DNA from: Actinomycetota bacterium
GTDB taxonomy: Bacteria; Actinomycetota; Actinomycetes; S36-B12; UBA10799
Assembly: GCA_003452655.1 (NCBI GenBank)
Contig: DMNR01000080.1
Coordinates: 980-8,521, forward strand
Direction of reading: 5' to 3'
DNA length: 7,542 nt
The notes under the pieces are model-generated. The model ran no database searches, was not told where the DNA came from, and was given only the letters and a program-made list of their open reading frames with translations. Made by a program: the position numbers and the translations under genes. Shown piece by piece: positions 1 to 6,178 of this stretch; the first letter of the stretch is position 1; each line of letters begins with the position of its first letter.

Positions 1-1209
1 CTTGCGGCGAATGAGGCGGCCGTCGATCAGACGAGCCTCGCAACGGTCGCCCGGGCCGCTGTCAAGGGCGCATCAGTCGCCCTGGCGAACACTCCGGAAC
101 AGTTGCAGGTACTCAAAGACGCCGGCGTCGTCGATGCTGGTGGACGTGGCCTGGTGGTGATCTTGGAGGCCTTGGTGGAGGCCATTACCGGTGAACACCG
201 GATCAGCCACCCCGAAGTTCGCTTGCCTCGCCCGATTTCGACTGTCGAAGAGCACACGGTCAGCTATGGCGGTCCGGCGTACGAGGTGATGTTCCTACTC
301 GACGCATCCGATGAGGCGGTGCCCGTGATGCGAGAGAAGCTCGGTGCCCTAGGCGATTCACTCGTTGTGGTCGGGGGTAGTGGCCTGTGGAACGTCCACG
401 TCCACGTCGATGACGTAGGAGCTGCCGTCGAGGCAGGCATTGAGGCAGGTCGGCCCTACCGGATCAAAGTCACACATTTAGAAATGGCCGAAGATCTGCG
501 CCGTAGTGGTCGTGATGGCCTCGAAGGTCGCGGAAACAGTGAGCGCAAGGGCCGTGCACTGGTGGCAGTGGCGCATGGCCCCGGTGTGGCCGCGCTTCTG
601 CAGGAGTCGGGCGTCACGACGGTTGCGGCGAAGCCGGGTCGGCGGCCGTCGACTGCTGAGTTGCTCGACGGCATCGTGCGCAGCGGAGCCAAGGAGGTCG
701 TCTTGCTGCCGAGCGACGGTGACACTCGCACGGTCGCTGAGGCGGCGGCCGAGCAGGCGAGAAATGACGGCATTAGGGCCGCAGTCATCCCAACGAGATC
801 GGTAGTGCAGACGCTGGCAGCGGCGGCAGTTCACGATCCGGGTGCCCACTTCGACGACGACCTGGTGGCGATGGGCCGCAGTGCTGCCTCGACACGTTAT
901 GGCGCCATCACCGTTGCGGTTCGCCAAGCAGTGACGACGGCGGGCATGTGTGAAATCGACGATGTGCTCGGGCTTCTCGACGGAGACATCGTCGAGATCG
1001 CCGCCACTTTTGAAGAAGCCGGTCGGGCCATTGTCCGGCGGATGCTCGATCGAGGCGGGGAACTGCTGACAGTCGTCACCGGCGAAGGCGCGGATGAGCA
1101 GTTGCTGGCTTCGATCACGGCGGAAGTCGCCGAGGAGAACCCCGACGTCGAGGTTGAGATCGTCCGAGGCGGACAGCCGTTGTGGCCGCTCATTATTGGA
1201 CTTGAGTAG
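1..1209 (+). CDS. DAK2/FakA-type (YloV family) protein, C-terminal part; 5' end outside window
   Basis: The reading frame is open from base 1, so the start lies upstream; 402 residues are visible of a family that usually has about 530-560. Visible residues 38-51 carry the LKDAGVVDAGGRGL signature that ends the DhaL/DAK2 nucleotide-binding domain. Residues about 94-160 match the middle domain (GDSLVVVG...VHVHVDD), and residues about 186-402 match the FakA C-terminal domain (VAVAHGPGVAALL, then RPSTAELLDGI and VVLLPSDGDT, then AVIPTRSVVQ). The metal-binding Asp residues of the kinase site would lie in the missing N-terminus. In Firmicutes, FakA is the ATP-binding subunit that phosphorylates fatty acids held by a DegV/FakB partner, giving acyl-phosphate. 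In actinobacteria I know of no firm functional proof, so the substrate is inferred. The gene lies 34 bases upstream of recG, as in Streptomyces and mycobacteria, where rpmB often precedes it. An internal TTG at 103 is not the start, because conserved sequence continues upstream of it. Confidence 0.9.
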   Translation, partial: LAANEAAVDQTSLATVARAAVKGASVALANTPEQLQVLKDAGVVDAGGRGLVVILEALVEAITGEHRISHPEVRLPRPISTVEEHTVSYGGPAYEVMFLLDASDEAVPVMREKLGALGDSLVVVGGSGLWNVHVHVDDVGAAVEAGIEAGRPYRIKVTHLEMAEDLRRSGRDGLEGRGNSERKGRALVAVAHGPGVAALLQESGVTTVAAKPGRRPSTAELLDGIVRSGAKEVVLLPSDGDTRTVAEAAAEQARNDGIRAAVIPTRSVVQTLAAAAVHDPGAHFDDDLVAMGRSAASTRYGAITVAVRQAVTTAGMCEIDDVLGLLDGDIVEIAATFEEAGRAIVRRMLDRGGELLTVVTGEGADEQLLASITAEVAEENPDVEVEIVRGGQPLWPLIIGLE

Positions 1210-1243
1210 TCGCTACCGCAGATTGTCACCGCCGGGTATCACA

Positions 1244-3481
1244 ATGGCCGGTGTGACCGAAGGCCTCAAACTCAGTTCGTCGTTGCGCGATGCTGTTGGT
1301 GGTCGCACTGCGACCGCACTGGAGAAGGCCTTCGGCTACGAAGTTGTCCACGACCTGCTGCTACACCTTCCGCGCAGATATTCCCGGCGTGGTGAGCTCA
1401 CGGACCTGCGAAGCCTTCGCGACGGTGACCACGCGACCGTCCTGGCACGGATCTGCGCCATCAACACGCGGCCGATGAGGAACCGGCGGGGCACACTCAC
1501 AGAGGTGGTGGTGACAGATGGCGCCGCAAAGTTGAGCTTGACGTTCTTTCGTCGACCGTTCGGAGCCAAGATCAAAACCGGTGCGGTGGGTCTCTTCGCA
1601 GGTAAGGTCTCCTACTTCCGAGGTAAGCCGCAACTCACGCATCCCGAATGTCACATGTTTGACGGTGATGAATTGGATGTCGACGCCGCGAGCAGTTACG
1701 CCAACGAGATCATTCCGGTGTACCCGGCGACGGGTTCGCTGTCCTCGTGGGCGATCAGCAAAGCGATCAGGCTCGCGCTGGACCTCGTGGATTGGGATGC
1801 CGCGCCAGATCCACTGCCTGCCGATGTCCGTCAGCGCCATGATCTGCTGCCGATGGCAGACGCCTACCGCGCGGTACATCGTCCCGAAGCGATGACGGAC
1901 CCGGCTCTGGGGCAGGCCCGCATCAGGTGGGAGGAAGCGCTCGCACTGCAGACCGTGTTGTCGGTGCGACGCGAGATGTACCGCGAGCAATCAGCGGTGT
2001 CGCGTACCGCGGTGCCGGATGGCCTGCTCGCATCCCTTGACGAGCGGTTGCCCTTCGATCTGACTCAAGGCCAGCGCCAGGTCAGCGAAGTGATCATGTA
2101 CGAGTTGTCCGATGAGCACCCGATGCATCGGTTACTGCAGGGCGAGGTTGGTTCGGGAAAGACAGTCGTCGCATTGCGCGCCATGCTCGCCGTTGTGGAT
2201 GCCGGTGGGCAAGCTGCATTGCTGGCGCCGACGGAAGTACTTGCAACGCAGCATGCGCGCTCGATCAGGGCGCTACTCGGCCCCCTTGCCGACCACGGCC
2301 TGCTCGGTGGTTCAGAGCATTCGACAACTGTCACGCTGTTGACCGGATCGCAATCGACATCGGTGCGTCGCCAGGCACTGCTTGAGATTGCCAGTGGACA
2401 GGCGGGAATCGTGATTGGCACCCATGCCCTGCTCGAGGACAAGGTCACGTTTGCTGACCTAGGGCTCGTGGTTATTGACGAGCAACATCGCTTTGGTGTC
2501 GAGCAGCGCGCAGCGCTTGCCGCGAAGGCTGAGGCTGGCACCCGACCGCACGTCCTTGTGATGACGGCGACTCCGATTCCACGGACGGTTGCGATCACGG
2601 TATTCGGTGATCTTGACGTTTCGGTCCTGACCGAATTGCCTGCCGGTCGGGCCCCGATCACCACGCACGTGGTGCCAGCGATAGAGAAGCCAGGCTACCT
2701 GGAGCGCACCTGGCAGCGGGTCCGCGAGGAAGTCGAAAAGGGACGTCAGGTGTACGTCGTATGCCCCCGGATCTCAAGTGCTGGGCAGACGGCAGTCGAT
2801 CTCGATGGACTGGAATCGGTACTGGATCTGGCAAACGCTGATGGCCCGGCGACACCGATGGCGAACGTAGAAGACGTGATGGAAGAACTTGCCGGTGGGC
2901 AGCTAGCGGGATTGCGGATCGGCGCCTTGCACGGTCGTATGAGCGCTGAGGACAAGGATGCAGCCATGCGCCGATTTGCCGCTGGGCCGATGGCCGGTGA
3001 CGGCTTGGATGTGCTCGTGTCGACGACCGTCATCGAGGTGGGCGTGGACATCCCCAACGCCTCGGTCATGGTGGTGATGGACGCGGATCGATTCGGCGTC
3101 TCTCAACTGCACCAGTTACGTGGCCGAGTTGGCCGCGGGGGACTGCCTGGGCTATGCCTGCTGGTGACCAACGCGCAAGCGGGATCACCGGCGCGCGAAC
3201 GACTTGATGCCGTGGCCGCCACGACCGATGGCTTCGAGCTGTCGAAGGTCGATCTAATGGCCCGCCGAGAGGGTGACGTGTTGGGCTCGGATCAGTCAGG
3301 TCGGAGCAATTCACTTCGAGTGCTCTCTTTGTTGCGGGATGAGAAGATCATCATTGCTGCCCGAGACGAGGCTGAGCGGATCGTCGCCGCGGATCCTCTC
3401 CTTGCAGATCATCCCGCCCTGGCCACGATGGCGACCACGATTACGGGACCGGATGCTGCGGAATGGTTGGACAGATCATGA
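1244..3481 (+). CDS. recG: ATP-dependent DNA helicase RecG
   Basis: RecG is a monomeric superfamily 2 translocase that remodels stalled replication forks and branched DNA. The 745-residue product has the family layout. The N-terminal wedge/OB-fold region (about residues 60-160) recognises the junction. The helicase core follows, with Walker A GEVGSGKT ending at K306-T307, DEQH box at 412-415, TATP motif III at 441-444 and motif VI QLRGRVGRG at 624-632. The C-terminal region reads EGDVLGSDQSG, matching the family's conserved end block. Length is slightly above the usual ~690-740. The ATG at 1244 gives MAGVTEGLKLSSSL, which fits actinobacterial RecG N-termini; the open frame extends upstream into the preceding gene, but that part is a shadow. 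A GTG at 1253 and a TTG at 1223 are alternative starts. No convincing Shine-Dalgarno sequence precedes any of the three. The stop overlaps the rsmD start in an ATGA, which implies translational coupling. Confidence 0.97.
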   Translation: MAGVTEGLKLSSSLRDAVGGRTATALEKAFGYEVVHDLLLHLPRRYSRRGELTDLRSLRDGDHATVLARICAINTRPMRNRRGTLTEVVVTDGAAKLSLTFFRRPFGAKIKTGAVGLFAGKVSYFRGKPQLTHPECHMFDGDELDVDAASSYANEIIPVYPATGSLSSWAISKAIRLALDLVDWDAAPDPLPADVRQRHDLLPMADAYRAVHRPEAMTDPALGQARIRWEEALALQTVLSVRREMYREQSAVSRTAVPDGLLASLDERLPFDLTQGQRQVSEVIMYELSDEHPMHRLLQGEVGSGKTVVALRAMLAVVDAGGQAALLAPTEVLATQHARSIRALLGPLADHGLLGGSEHSTTVTLLTGSQSTSVRRQALLEIASGQAGIVIGTHALLEDKVTFADLGLVVIDEQHRFGVEQRAALAAKAEAGTRPHVLVMTATPIPRTVAITVFGDLDVSVLTELPAGRAPITTHVVPAIEKPGYLERTWQRVREEVEKGRQVYVVCPRISSAGQTAVDLDGLESVLDLANADGPATPMANVEDVMEELAGGQLAGLRIGALHGRMSAEDKDAAMRRFAAGPMAGDGLDVLVSTTVIEVGVDIPNASVMVVMDADRFGVSQLHQLRGRVGRGGLPGLCLLVTNAQAGSPARERLDAVAATTDGFELSKVDLMARREGDVLGSDQSGRSNSLRVLSLLRDEKIIIAARDEAERIVAADPLLADHPALATMATTITGPDAAEWLDRS

Positions 3482-4053
3482 CTCGAATCATCGCTGGCAG
3501 TGCAAAGGGCCAACCGCTCAAGGTTCCCGTGTCCGGAACTCGCCCGACCTCAGACCGGGTTCGCGAGTCGGTCTTCTCGGCAACCGAACATCTCTTGGGT
3601 GGGTGGTCGGACGTGCAGGTGCTGGATCTGTACGCGGGCTCCGGTGCGCTCGGACTCGAGGCGGTGTCTCGCGGTGCGCGATCGGCGGTCCTCGTGGAGT
3701 CATCCGCGCAAGCAACGTCAGTGATTCGCGCCAACATCGCCAAGACACAATTGGCCGCACACGTAGTCAAGGCCGATGTCACGGTGTGGCTGGCCAAGCA
3801 GGCAACCGACCAGTTCGATCTCGTGTTCATTGATCCGCCGTACACCTTGGCGGGGAAGTTGGTCGCGAACGTTCTGAGGTCCTTGGCCGAGGGCGGATGG
3901 CTGGCCGACGGTGCCGTGGTGGTGGTGGAACGCGATGCCAAGGACGACGACCTCAATTGGCCAGCAGGTTTCTCCGACATCACACGCCGTCGGTTCGGCA
4001 ACACCAGCGTTTCGCGCGGGGTTTGGTACTTTGCCGATAGTGGCGATCATTGA
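3478..4053 (+). CDS. rsmD: 16S rRNA (guanine(966)-N(2))-methyltransferase RsmD
   Basis: RsmD transfers a methyl group from S-adenosylmethionine to N2 of G966 of 16S rRNA during 30S assembly. The 191-residue product is full length for the family. It opens with MTRIIAGSAKG and then RPTSDRVRES (22-31), the usual N-terminal signature. The Rossmann SAM-binding motif I is DLYAGSGALGLEA (50-62), an acidic residue at the end of strand 2 is E74, and the catalytic motif IV is DPPY (119-122), preceded by DLVFI. An in-frame ATG lies five codons upstream at 3463, but the family N-terminus and the 4-base ATGA overlap with recG favour 3478. A weak GGA (3469-3471) sits six bases before the start, consistent with coupling to recG. 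The neighbour order recG-rsmD-coaD is common in actinobacteria, and rsmD-coaD pairing is widespread in bacteria. Confidence 0.97.
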   Translation: MTRIIAGSAKGQPLKVPVSGTRPTSDRVRESVFSATEHLLGGWSDVQVLDLYAGSGALGLEAVSRGARSAVLVESSAQATSVIRANIAKTQLAAHVVKADVTVWLAKQATDQFDLVFIDPPYTLAGKLVANVLRSLAEGGWLADGAVVVVERDAKDDDLNWPAGFSDITRRRFGNTSVSRGVWYFADSGDH

Positions 4054-4077
4054 TGTATGCACATCGGTCTGTTGAGT

Positions 4078-4083
4078 GAGGGG
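4078..4083 (+). promoter_or_regulatory. Shine-Dalgarno GAGGGG that decides the coaD start
   Basis: GAGGGG lies five bases before the GTG at 4089. The in-frame GTG at 4083 begins on the last G of this motif, so the motif cannot serve that start. This supports 4089, which also gives the usual CoaD N-terminus (M-R-K-A-V-C-P-G-S-F). Confidence 0.7.
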
Positions 4084-4088
4084 TGTCT

Positions 4089-4583
4089 GTGCGTAAGGCA
4101 GTCTGTCCAGGTTCGTTCGATCCGGTGACCAACGGCCACCTGGACATCATCTCGCGCGCCGCTTCACTGTTCGATGAAGTGACAGTGGCTGTTCTGATCA
4201 ACAAGAAGAAGTCCAGCCTGTTTACGGTCGCTGAGCGGATTGAAATGCTGCAGGCTGCAACGGCCGATCACAGCAACGTCGTCGTTGATTCGTTCCACGG
4301 TTTGCTCGTCGATTTCTGTCAGGAACGGCAGATCTCGGCGATCGTCAAGGGTTTGCGGGCAATCAGCGACTTCGATTACGAACTTCAGATGGCTCAAATG
4401 AATCACGGACTCACCGGGGTCGAAACACTCTTCGTTTCGACAAATCCGCTTTACAGTTACTTGTCCTCTTCCCTGGTCAAAGAGGTTGCTACCTACGGTG
4501 GCGACGTACGAGGCCTCCTCCCGGACGAAGTACTCACAAGAATGAACGCCAAGCTTGCAGAATCCGCAGGTGGCAGCGCATAG
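4089..4583 (+). CDS. coaD: Pantetheine-phosphate adenylyltransferase CoaD (PPAT)
   Basis: CoaD joins 4'-phosphopantetheine and ATP to give dephospho-CoA and pyrophosphate, the penultimate step of CoA synthesis in the cytosol. The product is 164 residues, normal for the bacterial family (about 159-165). The nucleotidyltransferase motif is PGSFDPVTNGH (7-17), with the TNGH form of the (H/T)xGH box. Further family blocks are VKGLR (86-90), YELQMAQMN (97-105) and SYLSSSLVKE (123-132), the ISSS-like nucleotide-binding loop. The GTG start at 4089 is chosen because GAGGGG lies five bases upstream and because MRKAVCPGSF matches actinobacterial homologues; the GTG at 4083 would add two residues and has no usable ribosome site. 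The gene follows rsmD after 35 bases and precedes the sepIVA-like gene by 27. Its product feeds the cofactor used to arm carrier proteins such as the one encoded at 6179. Confidence 0.97.
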   Translation: MRKAVCPGSFDPVTNGHLDIISRAASLFDEVTVAVLINKKKSSLFTVAERIEMLQAATADHSNVVVDSFHGLLVDFCQERQISAIVKGLRAISDFDYELQMAQMNHGLTGVETLFVSTNPLYSYLSSSLVKEVATYGGDVRGLLPDEVLTRMNAKLAESAGGSA

Positions 4584-4610
4584 CTGCTAGTTGCTGACAG
4601 GGGAGGACCC

Positions 4611-5294
4611 ATGGAAATTCACGAACGGCTCGACGACATTGCCCAGCTACTTGAGACTGCACGTGCCGTCCCGTTGTCCACGTCGTGCGTGGTTCCTCGA
4701 AATGAGGCGCTCGATCTCGTGGAGGACGCACGTGATGCGCTTCCTGAGGCGATTCGAGAGGCAGACGAAATTCTGGCGCAGCGCGAACAGTTGCTTGACG
4801 ATGCCAGCAATGAAGCCCAGCAGGTCTTGAGTAGCGCCAACGCTCAAGCGTCCGATCTAATCTCCGGGGCTCAGCACGATGCTGATCGCATTGTCGACAA
4901 CGCTCGCGCGGATGCCGACGAGATGCTTGATCGAGCTCGGGCGGAAGCGCGCCGGATGATCGACGAGCAGGAAGTCCTCCTGCGTGCCCAGGAGGAAGCC
5001 GCTGAACTGCTGGAAGACGCGCAGTTGCGGGCTCGCTCGGTGATGGACGACGCACAACGCCAGGCCGACGACTTGGCCGAGCAGGCGCGCAATGAGACGT
5101 CCTCAGAGCGACTCCAGACCGACGAGTTCGTCGATGGCAAGCTCGCCGAACTCGAAGAGGCGCTCGGAACCTCACTATCCGCTGTACGCCGCGGTCGTGA
5201 TCGGATCCATGCTCGCCGCGCGGCATTCGACCCAGTCGACCTTCGAGGCACCAGCGATGCCGATGAGGAGATATTCGACCTCATCGTCGACTAG
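4611..5294 (+). CDS. sepIVA: SepIVA-like DivIVA-family septation coiled-coil protein
   Basis: The 227-residue product is a long Ala/Glu/Asp-rich coiled coil. Homologues are often misnamed 'ATP synthase F0 subunit B'. Its N-terminus (LDDIAQLLETARAVPLS, CVVPRNEALDL, then DALPEAI) matches my recollection of mycobacterial Rv2927c/SepIVA, an essential cytosolic protein of septum and intracellular membrane organisation. Residues 1-50 form the conserved head. Residues 58-162 are built of 11-residue repeats (A-x-x-hydrophobic-hydrophobic-x-x-A-x-x-x) with one break at 124-129. Residues 170-200 (DEFVDGKLAELEEAL...AVRRGRDRIH) match the conserved C-terminal block of SepIVA, followed by a short acidic tail. 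No signal peptide or membrane segment is seen. GGGAGGA (4601-4607) sits three bases before the ATG. As in mycobacteria, a DUF177 gene follows, here after a 121-base gap. Family assignment is strong; the cellular role here is inferred. Confidence 0.88.
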   Translation: MEIHERLDDIAQLLETARAVPLSTSCVVPRNEALDLVEDARDALPEAIREADEILAQREQLLDDASNEAQQVLSSANAQASDLISGAQHDADRIVDNARADADEMLDRARAEARRMIDEQEVLLRAQEEAAELLEDAQLRARSVMDDAQRQADDLAEQARNETSSERLQTDEFVDGKLAELEEALGTSLSAVRRGRDRIHARRAAFDPVDLRGTSDADEEIFDLIVD

Positions 5295-5352
5295 TTTTCC
5301 TCGCCAATTCCGTCCACTAGGGCCTCGCTGTAGGTGGTTCGCCAGGTGCGGC

Positions 5353-5361
5353 TGCTAACCT
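5353..5361 (+). promoter_or_regulatory. Candidate extended -10 promoter for the DUF177-rpmF-acp-rnc-mutM run
   Basis: The 5295-5415 gap is the only sizeable intergenic space in the window. It contains TGCTAACCT, a TGn extension followed by TAACCT, which fits the actinobacterial TAnnnT -10 rule. No good -35 hexamer is present at 16-18 bases upstream, which is tolerated by extended -10 promoters. Transcription would begin near 5368 and leave a leader of about 48 bases. This is inferred from motif and position only. Confidence 0.4.
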
Positions 5362-5372
5362 TGTGAGTCGGT

Positions 5373-5384
5373 CTTGGTTCCAAG
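5373..5384 (+). promoter_or_regulatory. Short dyad CTTGG-TT-CCAAG in the putative DUF177 leader
   Basis: Two perfect 5-base arms with a 2-base centre lie just downstream of the candidate -10, about +5 to +16 from the predicted start of transcription. The position would suit an operator, but the arms are short and could arise by chance. As RNA it would form only a 4-bp stem with a 4-base loop. Confidence 0.2.
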
Positions 5385-5405
5385 TCCATTCCTCGATACT
5401 GCCGC

Positions 5406-5410
5406 GGGAG
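5406..5410 (+). promoter_or_regulatory. Shine-Dalgarno GGGAG that decides the DUF177 start
   Basis: GGGAG lies five bases before the GTG at 5416. The same open frame reaches a TTG at 5374, but the residues between the two (VPSPFLDTAAGAS) do not look like the family, while MSALDGRAPLVLDVRELGRR does. Confidence 0.7.
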
Positions 5411-5415
5411 CATCT

Positions 5416-5988
5416 GTGTCAGCCCTCGACGGTCGCGCGCCGCTCGTTCTCGATGTTCGAGAGCTTGGTCGGCGTGCGGGCGCGATGATGACGATCAGGC
5501 GTGACGCGCCAGCACCGGCGGACTTGGTGAACCCCATGATCGGCATTCCACCGGGATCGGATCTCGCTGTTGATGTGATGGCGGAATCTGTCATTGAGGG
5601 TGTGCTGGTCACGGGGACGGTTCAAGGAAACGCGCAAGGATCCTGCAGTCGTTGTCTTGAGCCAGTCACGGTGCCATTGACGGTCGACGTGCAGGAGCTA
5701 TTCCAGTACGCAGACCTCGAGGGTGTCGACCAGGACGAAGAACTCCCGACGTTCGAGAACGATTTGATCGATCTCGAACCGACGGTCCGCGACGCGGTAG
5801 TGCTTGCACTACCACTCGCACCGGTATGTGACGAGGATTGTCAGGGATTGTGCTCCGAGTGTGGAGTGCGGATTGCTGACGATCCGGGTCATCACCACGA
5901 CCAGACGGACCCGCGGTGGGCTGCACTTGGCACACTGTTCACCGAAGACGAAGCGACCAAAGGTCGCGAAACCGAAGAAAAGGGCTGA
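5416..5988 (+). CDS. DUF177 (YceD-like) protein with cysteine clusters, 23S rRNA accumulation family
   Basis: The family is defined by E. coli YceD and plant DUF177 proteins, which are needed for normal 23S rRNA levels; the mechanism is unsettled. The 190-residue product starts MSALDGRAPLVLDVRELGRR, the usual actinobacterial opening (APLV-D--ELGRR-GA). It continues with ESVIEGVLVTGTVQG (57-71), CSRCLEPV (77-84) and DLEPTVRDAVVLALPLAPVC (119-138). It then has CDEDCQGLCSECG (138-150), followed by DDPGHHHD (155-162) and RWAAL. Six cysteines (77, 80, 138, 142, 146, 149) plus His159-161 suggest a bound zinc, which is an inference from spacing. The GTG start is fixed by GGGAG at 5406-5410. The gene sits 5 bases before rpmF; the DUF177-rpmF pair is conserved widely in bacteria and supports a role in large-subunit assembly. 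Confidence 0.92.
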   Translation: MSALDGRAPLVLDVRELGRRAGAMMTIRRDAPAPADLVNPMIGIPPGSDLAVDVMAESVIEGVLVTGTVQGNAQGSCSRCLEPVTVPLTVDVQELFQYADLEGVDQDEELPTFENDLIDLEPTVRDAVVLALPLAPVCDEDCQGLCSECGVRIADDPGHHHDQTDPRWAALGTLFTEDEATKGRETEEKG

Positions 5989-5993
5989 GTTAG

Positions 5994-6170
5994 ATGGCTG
6001 TCCCGAAGCGCAAGATGTCGCGGAGCAATACCCGCTCACGTCGTTCGCAGTGGAAAGGCGCGTTGCCGCAAATCAACAAGGTTGAGCGCAACGGTCGCGT
6101 CGAATACGTCGTGCCTCACCGCGTTGACGAGGACGGTCGCTACAACAACCGCCAGGTCGTCGAAGACTAG
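5994..6170 (+). CDS. rpmF: 50S ribosomal protein L32, cysteine-free (C-) form
   Basis: The 58-residue product opens with [20 protein letters not shown], the typical bacterial L32 N-terminus, and ends YNNRQVVED, close to the usual YNKRQV tail. L32 is a small basic protein of the large ribosomal subunit. In the zinc-ribbon (C+) form two CxxC pairs lie between these blocks. Here that stretch (residues 28-48) has no cysteine at all, so this is the C- form that needs no zinc. Length is normal for the family. The ATG lies 5 bases after the DUF177 stop; AAAAGGG (5977-5983) precedes it at a longish spacing of 10 bases. It is followed after 8 bases by the ACP-like gene. Identification is very sure; the lack of cysteines is read directly from the codons. 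Confidence 0.96.
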   Translation: MAVPKRKMSRSNTRSRRSQWKGALPQINKVERNGRVEYVVPHRVDEDGRYNNRQVVED

Positions 6171-6178
6171 ATCCGACG

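Noticed and set aside
1223..1228. TTGTCA resembling a -35 box before recG
   Set aside because: No -10 at the right spacing; a start of transcription would fall inside recG.
1361..1990. 209-codon open frame on the minus strand opposite recG
   Set aside because: Arg/His-rich shadow without motifs; recG is unambiguous on the other strand.
3441..4004. 187-codon open frame on the minus strand opposite rsmD
   Set aside because: No family motif; composition is that of an antisense shadow of a GC-rich gene.
4052..4065. Dyad GATGT-ATGC-ACATC after the rsmD stop
   Set aside because: Five-base, AT-rich arms inside a 35-base gap; no promoter nearby, and this is expected by chance.
4083..4088. GTG start for coaD two codons upstream of 4089
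   Set aside because: It begins on the last base of GAGGGG, leaving no spacing; the family N-terminus begins at the next GTG.
4534..5226. 230-codon open frame on the minus strand opposite the sepIVA-like gene
   Set aside because: It is Arg/Pro/His-rich with no recognisable motif and lies antisense to a gene with clear homology, a strong ribosome site and a regular repeat pattern. It is a shadow caused by high GC and the repetitive coiled-coil codons.
5314..5337. Possible terminator: CCACTA pairing with TAGGTGG
   Set aside because: Six pairs with a bulge, an 11-base loop and no T run afterwards; too weak to call.
5374..5415. TTG start for DUF177 at 5374
   Set aside because: The added residues do not match the family, the TTG overlaps the dyad and has no ribosome site, and GTG 5416 has GGGAG at ideal spacing.
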